From contig NZ_JADHDV010000021.1 of the NCBI RefSeq assembly GCF_016820515.1, positions 1-64,000 of the forward strand: 64,000 nucleotides of DNA, written 5' to 3'. The position numbers and the translations under genes are program-made. Numbering within the stretch: the stretch's first letter is position 1; each line of letters opens with the position of its first letter. This stretch comes from Pseudoxanthomonas beigongshangi (lineage in GTDB: Bacteria > Pseudomonadota > Gammaproteobacteria > Xanthomonadales > Xanthomonadaceae). Of the stretch, positions 24,357-32,990 are shown piece after piece. The notes beneath the pieces were generated by a model, which ran no database searches, was not told the DNA's origin, and worked only from the letters and a program-made list of their open reading frames with translations.

Positions 24357-25456
24357 CGCTGAGCTCCGGAGCGTGTTTCCTTGCCTTCGCCCAGCGGCTT
24401 GACGATCTGGCCGTTCTTGATCAGGTGCGCACCGAGCGAAACAACCCTCTCGCCCGACTTCAGGCGGCCTTTGACCTGCGCCATGTCGTCCGAAAGTCCC
24501 ATTACCTGCACGGGACGCCAGACGGCTTTGACGGGCGTGCCCTCCAGCGCCCAGACACCGGTCCCCTTCCCTGCGTCGAACAGCGCGCCAATCGGGACCT
24601 GAAGTGCGGCCGTGACGGGCAGGCCATCGGCGATTTCGAGCGTGACGGTGGCGCCCAGAGGGGCCTCCGCGAGCGCGCCATCCAGGACATACCTGGCCTC
24701 GTAGGTGCGTGTCAGCGGATCCGCCGCGTCAGAGAGCTGCCTGAGCCTGGCGGGCACCGGGTCCCGGCGATCGCCGTACAGCCTGGCCTGGCCTACCGAG
24801 CCCAGTGCCGGGCGCAGGGTCTCGGGAAGCTGCACGATGGCTTCGCGCTCTCCGGTTCGCGCAAGCCGCACGACGGGCTGGCCGGCGCTCACCACCTGGC
24901 CGGGTTCGGCCAGCGTTTCCATCACAGTGCCGTCAGCATCGGCGAGAAGCTCCGCGTAGCGATTGGCGTTGCTGGCCACCTGTGCCTGGGCTCTGGCGGC
25001 ACTGAGCTGGGCGCGCGCCGCATCGGCCGCGGCCCTGCTCTGATCGTACGAGGAGGCGGAGATGGCGCCCGTGCCAAGCAGGGCGCGATACCTGGCCTCA
25101 TCGGCGATCGCCTGTCTGGCTTGGGCTTGCGCGGCCACGACCGCCTGCTGTTGCGCCTGCGCCGACAACTGAAGGTCAGCCGGGTCGATGCGCATCAGGA
25201 TCTGCCCGCGCCGGACCTTTTGCCCCGCATCCACCAGCCGCTGCGACACCTTGCCTGGAACACGGAATCCGAGATCGCTCTGGACTCTCGCCGCCACCGT
25301 TCCTGTAAATGCGCGAGCTGGCGCGCCATCCCCCACCACCGTCGCCGTGCGTACGAAAGGCGCCTTTGTTCTGGGGTCAGACGGTGCTTCGGCGCCGCAT
25401 CCCGCCAGAAAAGCCAGGAGAGCAACGGCTAATGAATTTTTAACAAAATGACGCAT
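24353..25456 (-). CDS. RND efflux periplasmic adaptor subunit (lipoprotein)
   Basis: A 367-aa membrane-fusion protein with lipobox LAGC (Cys20). A lipoyl half-motif, LGFRVPGKVSQRLVDAGQKV, is followed by an Ala/Gln-rich alpha hairpin (~90-165, QQAVVAAQAQARQAIADEAR) and the second lipoyl half (DGTVMETLAEPGQVVSAGQP), then barrel and membrane-proximal domains. It would link the permease to a TolC-type channel. Overlaps the permease by 4 bp. Its ribosome-binding region is buried in a hairpin (25459-25489). Confidence 0.93.
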   Translation of the reverse strand: MRHFVKNSLAVALLAFLAGCGAEAPSDPRTKAPFVRTATVVGDGAPARAFTGTVAARVQSDLGFRVPGKVSQRLVDAGQKVRRGQILMRIDPADLQLSAQAQQQAVVAAQAQARQAIADEARYRALLGTGAISASSYDQSRAAADAARAQLSAARAQAQVASNANRYAELLADADGTVMETLAEPGQVVSAGQPVVRLARTGEREAIVQLPETLRPALGSVGQARLYGDRRDPVPARLRQLSDAADPLTRTYEARYVLDGALAEAPLGATVTLEIADGLPVTAALQVPIGALFDAGKGTGVWALEGTPVKAVWRPVQVMGLSDDMAQVKGRLKSGERVVSLGAHLIKNGQIVKPLGEGKETRSGAQR

Positions 25457-25458
25457 GG

Positions 25459-25489
25459 GAGTCCCGTCGGTCCAATCTGGACGGGACTC
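25459..25489 (-). promoter_or_regulatory. hairpin over the adaptor-gene ribosome-binding region
   Basis: Perfect 10-bp arms, GAGTCCCGTC and GACGGGACTC, with an 11-base loop, ending 3 bp before the adaptor start codon at 25456. No T-run follows, so it is not a typical terminator. Any Shine-Dalgarno contact (GGGA) falls inside the stem. Confidence 0.6.
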
Positions 25490-25497
25490 TGAACCTA

Positions 25498-25521
25498 GTG
25501 ACTAAAATAGTCAATAGTCAC
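25498..25521. promoter_or_regulatory. candidate TetR operator upstream of the RND operon
   Basis: Outer dyad GTGACTA / TAGTCAC separated by 10 bases, with a nested perfect palindrome GACTA-AAA-TAGTC at 25500-25512. It sits between the tetR-family gene and the adaptor gene, 42 bp upstream of the latter. Position and symmetry fit repression of the pump by the neighbouring regulator. Confidence 0.65.
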
Positions 25522-25531
25522 AACGAATTTC

Positions 25532-26149
25532 CTAAGGAGACAGGCTCCGCAACACCAGGCTGCAAAGCAGCATGGGCGCTTGCCCGCTGTAGTCGAGGCT
25601 ATGCGGCAACAAAAGTGGATTCAAATACGGGCGCAATACCAGATAGACGGCATTGGTGGTTTCATCCAGCGGCGTCTTGCGCTCGAAATCGCCCGAATCC
25701 CGGCCCTGCTGGAGGATTTCCTGGAGCAGCGCGCGTAGTCTCTCCTCGTATCCCGACACGGATTGCCACCGCTCGGCGGCGGCCGACTGCGCTATTTCGT
25801 AGAGCTTTCGATCCTGGGAGAAGAGTCGCTGGTGCGCCTCCGTGGAAGCCTTGAAAAACTTCCTCAGCCGCTCTGCGGGCTGCTCCACGCCATCAATGGC
25901 CTGATGGATTTCCTGTTCGAGTTCCGCCAGGCAGTTGGCGCAGATCATCTCGCCAATGGCCTGCTTCGACTCGAAGAATTTGTAGACGTAGGCCTTTGAG
26001 AAGCCGATCGCCTTGGCCAGATCGGAAACGGTGGTCTTCTCGTAGCCGTAGTGGCTGAAGTGCTCAGTCGCCGCCACGACAATCTGGTCGCGAATGTCAT
26101 GAGTAGCCGGCCCGCGGCTGGCGCCAGTTGGAGCGCTCAGGGTATTCAT
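25532..26149 (-). CDS. TetR-family transcriptional regulator of the RND pump
   Basis: A 205-aa repressor-type protein. The N-terminal helix-turn-helix is typical: FSHYGYEKTTVSDLAKAIGF then SKAYVYKFFESKQAI. The C-terminal all-helical ligand domain has CANCLAELEQEIHQAI and a long helix ERLRKFFKASTEAHQRLF. Directly upstream of and co-directional with the adaptor and permease genes, with a dyad operator in the 75-bp gap. Pump repression relieved by a toxic ligand is the family model. Confidence 0.92.
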   Translation of the reverse strand: MNTLSAPTGASRGPATHDIRDQIVVAATEHFSHYGYEKTTVSDLAKAIGFSKAYVYKFFESKQAIGEMICANCLAELEQEIHQAIDGVEQPAERLRKFFKASTEAHQRLFSQDRKLYEIAQSAAAERWQSVSGYEERLRALLQEILQQGRDSGDFERKTPLDETTNAVYLVLRPYLNPLLLPHSLDYSGQAPMLLCSLVLRSLSP

Positions 26150-26449
26150 GCCCCCAGCTTACCGGGGCCACCATGAATCATCAACTTATGTCCGTTGAGG
26201 TTATTGGTCACCCAGGCGGACTGAACAGGATGGTTCATGAGCACCTTGCCAGAACCATTCAGCCGGCAAGCCGGTGGAGACCCAAACCGGCTTTCCGCCA
26301 GATCAACAATCACGAGGTCCCGGATCTTCCACGCGATGCTGCAAGGCAGGTCGGTTGGGACATGCCTCGTTGCCCGGAACGTCCGACAACACCCATCCCA
26401 ACCGGAATCCCGGCTGGCCGCGCACAGGCCATAAACCCTCGAGGCCGAG
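26150..26449. other. divergent intergenic region between tetR and the serine hydrolase
   Basis: Three hundred bases with no supported gene; ORFs overlapping it on the minus strand are shadows of the hydrolase. It must contain the promoters for both flanking genes, but no strong consensus promoter was recognised. Confidence 0.45.
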
Positions 26450-27607
26450 GTGGCATCCAATGGCAGTCTCTCCCAGCATCCCGCGCCCATGCCGTCATCC
26501 GTCATCGGAGTTCCACCCCGCGCTCTGACAGCTCTCGCGGTTGCCCTGCTCACCCTGCTCCTGCCCGGCCAGGTGCGTGCGGAATGCGGAAAGTGCAAGG
26601 AAATCGCGGAGAAATTCGCTCGCGAGGAAGGTTTCAATGGCACCGTGCTGGTCACGCGGAATGGCCGGGAGATTTATAGCGGCGCCTTTGGCACAGCGGA
26701 CGCGGAAGCCGGGACGCCGATGACGCCGCGGACGCGCTTCGAGGCCGGTTCGATTTCCAAGTGGGTCGCGGCCATCATGACGATGCGGCTGGTGGAACAG
26801 GGCCGGCTGGCGCTGGACGCGCCGATTACCACCTATCTGCCGGACTACCGGCCCGATACCGGCCACAAGCTCACGCTGCGCTGGCTGATGAGCCATTCCA
26901 GCGGCGTGCCCAATCAGTGGGACGCCGCAGCCAAGGCCGACCCGACGCTCAAGCAGCAGTCGCTGGACAACGCCACGGCGGTACGCACCTACGCCAGCGG
27001 CGATCTGGCGTTCGAGCCGGGGACCGACTGGGACTACTCGCATTCGAACTGGCTGATCGTCAAGGCGATTGTCGAACGCGTCAGCGGACAATCCTATGCC
27101 GCGCTGGTGCGCACCGTGCTGAGCTTCCCGTTGGGACTGCGCGACAGCGGCATCTTCGTCGGCGACTCGGTCCACGTCACCGGCATGGCCGCGGGCTATG
27201 CCGCGTTGCAACCGGTCGTGACACCCCGGCAAAATCCGGTGCCCGACTTCTTGATGCTGGCCGGCGGTTATTACACTAGCGTGGATGACCTGCAGCGGCT
27301 GATGGAAGCGGTCTTCAACCATCGCGTCCTGTCGCCTGCCAGCGTCACCACGTTGATGGACGTGGTTCGCCCCGCGCAGAACTACGCACTGGGTGGCCGG
27401 GTCAAGACGTTGCCGGTGGCGGGAAAGCCGCGCCCGGTGGCGTGGGAGTACGGGTCCAACGGCGCGTTCCGCGTGCTCGCCTGGCGTGTGCTGGAAGACG
27501 GCCACAGCGTGTTCCTGGCCAACAACACCAGTTTCGACCATATGCGCATCGGGGATCTGGCGACTGCTTTGCTGGATGCCAGTTACGTGGAACCGGGGTC
27601 GCCGTAA
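26450..27607 (+). CDS. exported serine hydrolase, beta-lactamase class C / PBP4* family
   Basis: A 385-aa protein with a signal peptide (ALTALAVALLTLLLPGQVRA). The catalytic SxxK is S101-I-S-K104, with LRWLMSHSSGVP before the second motif and a Tyr-containing YSHSN near residue 197 in the Tyr-x-Asn position. The third KTG-like motif is not evident (EYGSNGA region). Members are esterases, D-aminopeptidases or penicillin-binding enzymes rather than true beta-lactamases. A later start at 26489 would shorten the N-region; neither start has a strong ribosome-binding site. Single-gene unit, divergent from tetR. Confidence 0.85.
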   Translation: MASNGSLSQHPAPMPSSVIGVPPRALTALAVALLTLLLPGQVRAECGKCKEIAEKFAREEGFNGTVLVTRNGREIYSGAFGTADAEAGTPMTPRTRFEAGSISKWVAAIMTMRLVEQGRLALDAPITTYLPDYRPDTGHKLTLRWLMSHSSGVPNQWDAAAKADPTLKQQSLDNATAVRTYASGDLAFEPGTDWDYSHSNWLIVKAIVERVSGQSYAALVRTVLSFPLGLRDSGIFVGDSVHVTGMAAGYAALQPVVTPRQNPVPDFLMLAGGYYTSVDDLQRLMEAVFNHRVLSPASVTTLMDVVRPAQNYALGGRVKTLPVAGKPRPVAWEYGSNGAFRVLAWRVLEDGHSVFLANNTSFDHMRIGDLATALLDASYVEPGSP

Positions 27608-27693
27608 GGCGCCCCGCCTGCCAGGCACGACGTTTGCTGCGATCTGCAAGTCCGTCGGTCGCCGGCATCTGCTCCAGCGGCGATAGCCTCGAC

Positions 27694-29388
27694 TCAGTCA
27701 ACCACGCCGGGGAATTTGTGCTTGATTCTAATGCAGCAGAGATCTGATTCCTCGGCGATCCGGGCCAACGCCATCTTCAGGTTCTGGGACGCTTTGTCGT
27801 AGGGCGCTCCAGACAATCCGCCCGATAAATCAAGGCAGACTTTAACCCCTCGTAGTAGATGACCTGGGTCTTTCCCTCTCAATACCTGCACCAGATCGTC
27901 ATTATCTGCGTAGGCAATGGCTTGGATGTGCTCAGGGTTCCAGCTTGAATGTTCGCCGATATGAGACAGTGCGCCAGCCACTTCAGGCAAGCGTCGCTTT
28001 TCCTCGTACGCCTGCTGTACACGCTGGACCAATGCAGAATCACGCAGTCTCCCCAATTGGTGAATCACGCGCGGGTCAAAAACCGCAACTGCGTTCTCTT
28101 CATGAATTCCCACCCAAGCCTCAATCATCTCGTCCGCCAGTGACGCCTCTCCGATTTCCCGGAGCAGGCCCACCGTCGCATCCAGATTGTTAACCGATAT
28201 CTGATTGATGGCGGCGAAGAATGTCGTTCGAAATTGCTCGACCACTTCCTCGCGATTGTCAGACAAGGTGCAGTGATACGTCTCCCATGCTGCGAAGTAG
28301 GCGTCATACCGGCGCTGCTCCTCATCCGACAAATTGGTTGCCTGCACGGCCATCCTCAAGCGCCCTGCGTCCCCATACCCATCAGCCACCAGTAACCGAA
28401 GAACCTCGTCCAATTCATCGTCGAGAAAGAATCCATACGATGAGAGCACGCCATCCCAATTCATTTGCTGCGGTGTTCGCGTGTCCTTTTCTTTGGACAG
28501 GAAGACCAGATCCGCCATCCGCCGCCCACAGAAATAGTCGAAAGAAGGCGCTCCCTCACCCTCGCCCGTTCGCGCATACACCAGCATCACCAGTGCTTTG
28601 GCGACGCGCTGGTGGGTAGCCTCACGAATACGCACTCCCTTGATCGCCTCACGAATCCAGTCCGCGAAATATCTCACTCGCTCAATGATCCGGATATTGC
28701 TGATGCCGAGCTCCACCAGATGGCGCGAGCACCAGAACTCCAGCCTATCCGTCATCGTGTCCCTGAAAACAAGCTCCACGCAGTCGCTTGCCTCAGGCTG
28801 ATAGCGAAGTTCGCGCAAAAAGACTTTCTCGGCATTGGCGCGCCAGACCTTTGCATCGTCTTCCGAAAGCGCGTTCTCGTTCAGGATGACCACGATCTTG
28901 CAGCCCTTCTGCTCCTTCAGGCTGGACACCAGTCCCATGACGTCGAGCAAGCGCAGGTCGCCGCCTCGCCGCTCGATATCGTCCAGGCAGATCAGGCGAT
29001 CCCGGACCGATGCGAAGGCCAGCGACGAGTACGCTCGGGAAAGATTCCCGATATAGGACACCGAGAAGGTCCCCGCACACCAGCTTCCGGCACGCTTGAC
29101 GGCGAACCACCACCAGCGGGGATCGATGGCCTTCTGATACCAGTCCCGCTGCTCGAAATCCCAGGTGGTCGCGGCGTGGAAAATCGCCGATTTCAGATCA
29201 TCCAATGTGGAGAGGCCAAACATCGAGACATACGAATACTTCCGTACGGAAGCATCCCTATCCTCTTTTCGCCGTGCGATCAGGTTGTTCCAAAACCAGG
29301 TCTTTCCTCGACCCCATGGCCCCGAAATCACGATAGCCGACGGTTCTCTGGACGCCAGGAACTCCTTTACCCCATCTTGCAAAGACAT
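27694..29388 (-). CDS. KAP-like P-loop NTPase
   Basis: A 564-aa cytoplasmic P-loop ATPase. Walker A GPWGRGKT at residues 23-30, and a Walker B-like RLICLDDIER with Asp136-Asp137. The WGxGKT form and LKEQKGCKIVVILNE (sensor-like) are typical of KAP/STAND-like NTPases linked to phage defence or membrane-associated sensing. After the NTPase the chain is helical without a recognised effector domain. A TTG start at 29457 would add 23 residues; ATG 29388 is preferred because GGAG lies six bases before it. Base use is less GC-rich than in the core genes, suggesting acquisition. Confidence 0.75.
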   Translation of the reverse strand: MSLQDGVKEFLASREPSAIVISGPWGRGKTWFWNNLIARRKEDRDASVRKYSYVSMFGLSTLDDLKSAIFHAATTWDFEQRDWYQKAIDPRWWWFAVKRAGSWCAGTFSVSYIGNLSRAYSSLAFASVRDRLICLDDIERRGGDLRLLDVMGLVSSLKEQKGCKIVVILNENALSEDDAKVWRANAEKVFLRELRYQPEASDCVELVFRDTMTDRLEFWCSRHLVELGISNIRIIERVRYFADWIREAIKGVRIREATHQRVAKALVMLVYARTGEGEGAPSFDYFCGRRMADLVFLSKEKDTRTPQQMNWDGVLSSYGFFLDDELDEVLRLLVADGYGDAGRLRMAVQATNLSDEEQRRYDAYFAAWETYHCTLSDNREEVVEQFRTTFFAAINQISVNNLDATVGLLREIGEASLADEMIEAWVGIHEENAVAVFDPRVIHQLGRLRDSALVQRVQQAYEEKRRLPEVAGALSHIGEHSSWNPEHIQAIAYADNDDLVQVLRGKDPGHLLRGVKVCLDLSGGLSGAPYDKASQNLKMALARIAEESDLCCIRIKHKFPGVVD

Positions 29389-29511
29389 GCCCCACTCCGT
29401 GTCATTGCCACTTCCCCAATTCGGCAGGACTTTAACTGACACTTCAATGGCAAACAATCATCTGGATAGCCGGAACCCGCCTAGCGTTTTGACGCAGTAA
29501 GCATAGAAGGC

Positions 29512-30117
29512 TTACGGGCAATACCGCGCTTGCCGCGCCATTTCCTGGTCAAGACGCTCGCGGCCGGCAGCGCTGCCATCCGTCTTCAATTCATCGATAT
29601 TGCGACGGATCCGAGGACAGGGATCGGTGGTGTAGCCGGGTGGCCAGAGGCCGAGTATCTGGGCGGTGCCTTCGATGACGTCCTTTCCGGTGAGGGGTTT
29701 GCGCATGGGGATGCGCTCGGTGGGGGCGGCGAAGCGGTCCAGGCGAGTGTCGCCTTCCAAGGGGCGTCGTGAGAAGTCCGGTGCGGCGGATGTTGCGAGT
29801 GTCAGGTTGAGTGGTTCGTTCGCGCGTGGACGGGTGTCAGTGTCGTCATCCGAATGCATCGAACCCGGCATTCGAGGATGCTGGGGGATTCGGGTTACGT
29901 GGGGCTGGCTGGCGACGGGAGTATCTGACGAATTTTTTCGGTTGGTTGCACTTGGCGACAGTGACGATTCGCGTTCGATGAACCGGATCCGCAGGGGTGT
30001 GGCTTTGTTGCTGGAATCGATGACGGTGCCTTGAGAGGCTAGCAATTTGAACAGCATCCAGTGAAGAAGGCATACGGCGACGGCCGCCGCACACTGTTCA
30101 CGTCTTATTGGATTCAT
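29512..30117 (-). CDS. membrane-anchored protein of unknown function
   Basis: A 201-aa protein with one N-terminal membrane helix (AAAVAVCLLHWMLFKLLA), a short segment PLRIRFIERE, a long polar linker (~50-125), and a C-terminal Cys-containing module, PGYTTDPCPRIRRNIDELKT, then MARQARYCP at the end. The topology resembles a TonB-like periplasmic protein, but no TonB motif is evident. Function unknown. Confidence 0.6.
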   Translation of the reverse strand: MNPIRREQCAAAVAVCLLHWMLFKLLASQGTVIDSSNKATPLRIRFIERESSLSPSATNRKNSSDTPVASQPHVTRIPQHPRMPGSMHSDDDTDTRPRANEPLNLTLATSAAPDFSRRPLEGDTRLDRFAAPTERIPMRKPLTGKDVIEGTAQILGLWPPGYTTDPCPRIRRNIDELKTDGSAAGRERLDQEMARQARYCP

Positions 30118-30225
30118 CCGCCGATGTGTCTATCAGACCAAGCATCACAACATCATCCGACGTAGCGTTCTTCCATCGGACGGTTCTGAATGTCGTGCGC
30201 GGAAGGACGCGCCTTAGGGAAGAAA

Positions 30226-30257
30226 CCCCTCCCCGCCCAAGCACGGGCGGGGAAGGG
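30226..30257 (-). terminator. strong hairpin terminator after the small membrane-protein gene
   Basis: A 13-bp G/C-rich stem with one mismatch (CCCCTCCCCGCCC / GGGCGGGGAAGGG), a 6-base loop, and TTTCTT on the minus strand after it. It closes the minus-strand unit 32065-30265. Confidence 0.7.
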
Positions 30258-30264
30258 ATCGCCG

Positions 30265-30483
30265 TCAACGGCGTTGCGGGCGACGTCGCGACTTCTCTAT
30301 CAATACCGCCGCCAGTAAGCAGGCAGCGCCAGCCCAGCAGCGCAGCGAATCGATCTCGCCTTCCGGTGTGGCCATGATTCCCTGATAGAGGTTCCAGCCG
30401 CCGGAAGCGGGAAATATCAGTGCCGCCAACGTCTTCAATTGCGTGGTACGCCGTAGCCTATTCACGCCGTCGAACACTTCCAT
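30265..30483 (-). CDS. small two-helix membrane protein
   Basis: A 72-aa protein starting 3 bp after the stop of the lipoprotein gene. Two hydrophobic segments (LKTLAALIFPASGGWNLY and WAGAACLLAAVLI) and a basic tail EKSRRRPQRR suggest an inner-membrane hairpin with a positive cytoplasmic end. No family recognised. Third and last gene of the unit that starts with the phospholipase A2-like protein. Confidence 0.6.
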   Translation of the reverse strand: MEVFDGVNRLRRTTQLKTLAALIFPASGGWNLYQGIMATPEGEIDSLRCWAGAACLLAAVLIEKSRRRPQRR

Positions 30484-30486
30484 CCC

Positions 30487-31311
30487 CTACCGCCCTTTCC
30501 CATCCGCCGCCGTCCTATCCACGCTCGACTTGAAGTACGAATAGGCCGTCATCACCGTCGCGACGTCCATGCCCGGGTGTTGGTCGAGAAATGCATCGCG
30601 GAAGCTGTCGGCGCGTGGGTCTCCCAGTTCCCTGGCCAACTGGAAGGATGCAGCGATGGCCTCCGGCTGGCCGCCCAGCGTTCCGGAAGACACGATCCTG
30701 CCAGCGAGGTAGGCGGCAAAGGGACTGCGGGTATCGTGCAGCAGGTTGGCAACCATGGCCGTGGCGTCCACGAACTGCCGGAACAGTTCCTGGTCACCCG
30801 GCGTGTTCTCGAAGCCGCGCACCGTCAGGACGGGCGCCACCCGCTCGCTGACGCGGTCGATATGGAACATCCGTGCTTTCTGGTAGCCCGCTATCGCCTG
30901 ACGTTCCAGTTCGGCATCCGGTGTGTCGCGGGCCGCCAGCCATTCCTCCGGCATGGGGAATCCCTGTGCGGTCAGTTCTCGCTGCTCCTGCTCGCTGGCA
31001 AAGGCCAGCGCGCCGTAATACCTGCCGTTGACGGTTTCGAGATAAGCACGGTCCCGCTCCGGCAGCTTGGCCAGTCGGGCCTCCCAGGAGGCGGCGGCTT
31101 CCAGGCTTGTCTGGCCTGGATATCGCATCGTGGTGGGAACTTCTATCCACAAGCTTTGGCCGGCTGTGCCGGCCGCCGCTACGGGTAGTTCTTCCGCGTG
31201 GGGCCGCGGGTTCTCACGGGGCTCGGATACTGGGGACTGCCTGGATGTACAGGCGACGAGCACAATGAACAGCATGGCGCCACCTACAATCATCTTGAGG
31301 TTACTTTCCAC
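30487..31311 (-). CDS. lipoprotein of unknown function, overlapping the phospholipase-like gene
   Basis: A 274-aa protein that starts at GTG 31311, inside the last codons of the upstream gene (11-bp overlap), with GGGAG before it. A lipobox lies in LFIVLVACTS (Cys21). The mature part is helical: LSRERD-type helices, LETVNGRYYGALAFASEQEQ, and two TPR-like segments after residue 160 (ELFRQFVDATAMVANLL, AIAASFQLARELGDP). No enzyme motif. Linkage to a secreted lipase makes an immunity or chaperone role possible, but this is inference. Confidence 0.7.
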   Translation of the reverse strand: MESNLKMIVGGAMLFIVLVACTSRQSPVSEPRENPRPHAEELPVAAAGTAGQSLWIEVPTTMRYPGQTSLEAAASWEARLAKLPERDRAYLETVNGRYYGALAFASEQEQRELTAQGFPMPEEWLAARDTPDAELERQAIAGYQKARMFHIDRVSERVAPVLTVRGFENTPGDQELFRQFVDATAMVANLLHDTRSPFAAYLAGRIVSSGTLGGQPEAIAASFQLARELGDPRADSFRDAFLDQHPGMDVATVMTAYSYFKSSVDRTAADGKGR

Positions 31312-32065
31312 AATTGTTCTCCCTCATGCCGTTGGCCCATACGGCGCAAATCCTTTTCTCCACCACCTTGCCATAAGCGCTGTGTGATCCGTTGGTGGTC
31401 GATACGGCGCCGTGATAGAGACTTGCGAACCCCTGGCAAGCAGCGATTCCATCCCGGTCTCCGAGTCGGTTGCAAGCCGATGCCATGTTGTTTGCGAAGC
31501 TCAGGTCGCATCTACCCCGGTTTCCGCCCGACGCCCAGCACTGATCGTGACTGTTGCAGGCGCCAAGAAAACTCACGCCTGGATATGGCTCATTGATGTT
31601 GCCAGAGTAAGAACGTCCCGCTATCTGCCTGAGAACGAAGTTCTGAAACCAGCCGCCTACACCGCCGGTACCACACCCATTCGGTGCCCATGGCGATTTT
31701 CCGGGAACGACGATCCCCGGCGACGACGGTGGGTTGCCTGGATCGCAACCGGCTGGCCGCCTGTTTTTCAACCTCGCACAGAACTGCTTCTGATCAATCG
31801 CCAGTCCTTCCAGCGGAGGCGGCCGCATTTGCGCCTTGGCATACAACTGGAACCGCTCTTGTCTCAAGCTCGCCAGCACGCCGGCGCATCCACTATCACG
31901 ACAGATGATGGTTCCGCCTCCCGCCCTAGGTGCCGTGGCGACCACTGTTGGCAATGTTGGTGGCGGAGGTGGCGTGGTGACGATGACCGGCCCCAGCGTT
32001 GTCTGCGCCAGCGCCAAGGATGCCAATCCAAGCGCCAGCAGGCATGCGCCCTTTCTCCACTTCAT
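31301..32065 (-). CDS. secreted phospholipase A2-like protein
   Basis: A 254-aa exported protein: signal peptide MKWRKGACLLALGLASLALA, a proline-rich linker (ITTPPPPPTLP region), then a Cys-rich domain. The PLA2 active-site signature is clear: FLGACNSHDQCW with His173-Asp174 between Cys170 and Cys176, followed by RCDLSFANNMASAC as in the second catalytic helix. Upstream PNGCGTGG may be the calcium loop. The expected reaction is sn-2 hydrolysis of glycerophospholipids, with Ca2+. Could serve in nutrition, predation or as an antibacterial effector. Overlaps the lipoprotein gene. Confidence 0.8.
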   Translation of the reverse strand: MKWRKGACLLALGLASLALAQTTLGPVIVTTPPPPPTLPTVVATAPRAGGGTIICRDSGCAGVLASLRQERFQLYAKAQMRPPPLEGLAIDQKQFCARLKNRRPAGCDPGNPPSSPGIVVPGKSPWAPNGCGTGGVGGWFQNFVLRQIAGRSYSGNINEPYPGVSFLGACNSHDQCWASGGNRGRCDLSFANNMASACNRLGDRDGIAACQGFASLYHGAVSTTNGSHSAYGKVVEKRICAVWANGMRENNCGK

Positions 32066-32526
32066 TTGCGTTTCCCGGTGCCCCCTGTGACCCGCCGACC
32101 GTCACCAAAATCCTGCACCGAATCAATAGAATTCACCTGACATTGAAACTAGAATGTGCAACTTCGCGCATTGCGTTACCCCGAATGAACGGGCTATTTC
32201 CTTTTTTAGGCTTACATCCGCGCGAATATCGTTCAACCGTGCAAATTTCCGATCTCCCACGGCTTTTCTTGGTCGAAAAGTTCGTTGATACACATTGACT
32301 CTTCGACGTTCCCCAAGGCAGGTCGAGGCAGGAATTTCCGACCAAAAAATGTCGACACTTAGGGTGACTGCGCAGAATTCCGTCCCCTTCCCCGCGAATT
32401 CATCTCTAGTAAGTCGCCGAAGATTTTCTATCTCGGCCTCCCGGCTCAGCTCCCGACATGACCTATGATTCATCCGCATGAGGCGGCTGGAATGAACTGC
32501 ACCAAAGGACTAGTGAGAATTGGACA
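32066..32526. other. A+T-richer intergenic region
   Basis: About 460 bp between divergent genes, visibly less GC-rich than the core. A 118-aa minus ORF (32123-32479) has no ribosome-binding site and no domain-like character. No repeat, tRNA or strong hairpin was recognised; promoters of both flanking genes must lie here. Confidence 0.45.
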
Positions 32527-32895
32527 ATGACCAAGTCGAGGCGAGTCACCGCGTTGTGGGCAGCATTCGCTCTGTTGGCGGCCATAGCGCTTTTAGCCAG
32601 TTGGTTTGTTTTCGAAGTCAGATACATGTGGCTCGTGGACATCGACAACTTCCGATTTCTTCGCGTCGGATTTCTTGTCGGCATTGGGATGATCATTGCC
32701 AGCTGGGCAATCTATCCCTCGCGCCTGTTCGTGGCAGCGGCAGGTATTTCTCTTTTCCTGTTTCCCCCCGTCCTGCGAAGCAACCAGTACGTCCCGGTCG
32801 ATGGCGCCTTCCTTGCCTGGGCATGTGGGGCGGTAGCACTGCTGCTTGCAGCCACGGAACTCGATATCAGGGCGACGCGTTTGGCTCGGTCCTGA
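32527..32895 (+). CDS. small multi-pass membrane protein
   Basis: A 122-aa protein with four hydrophobic segments: ALWAAFALLAAIALLASWFV, FLVGIGMIIASWAIY, LFVAAAGISLFLFPPVL and AFLAWACGAVALLLAA. Basic N-terminus. No recognisable motif. Stands alone on the plus strand within an otherwise minus-strand accessory region. Confidence 0.6.
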   Translation: MTKSRRVTALWAAFALLAAIALLASWFVFEVRYMWLVDIDNFRFLRVGFLVGIGMIIASWAIYPSRLFVAAAGISLFLFPPVLRSNQYVPVDGAFLAWACGAVALLLAATELDIRATRLARS

Positions 32896-32990
32896 GCGGT
32901 CTCGCATATCTGCGGCCAGGACATGCCGCCTTTCCAGCGAGTGGACTGACCGCCACCGCCCCGCCTTGGTGGGGCCAATCCGAGGCTGCG

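Noticed and set aside
26146-26655. 169-aa minus ORF between tetR and the serine hydrolase
   Set aside because: Most of its C-terminal half-length lies opposite the hydrolase signal peptide and the rest shows no protein-like pattern.
32123-32479. 118-aa minus ORF in the A+T-rich gap
   Set aside because: No ribosome-binding site, signal peptide or recognisable motif; composition does not look coding.
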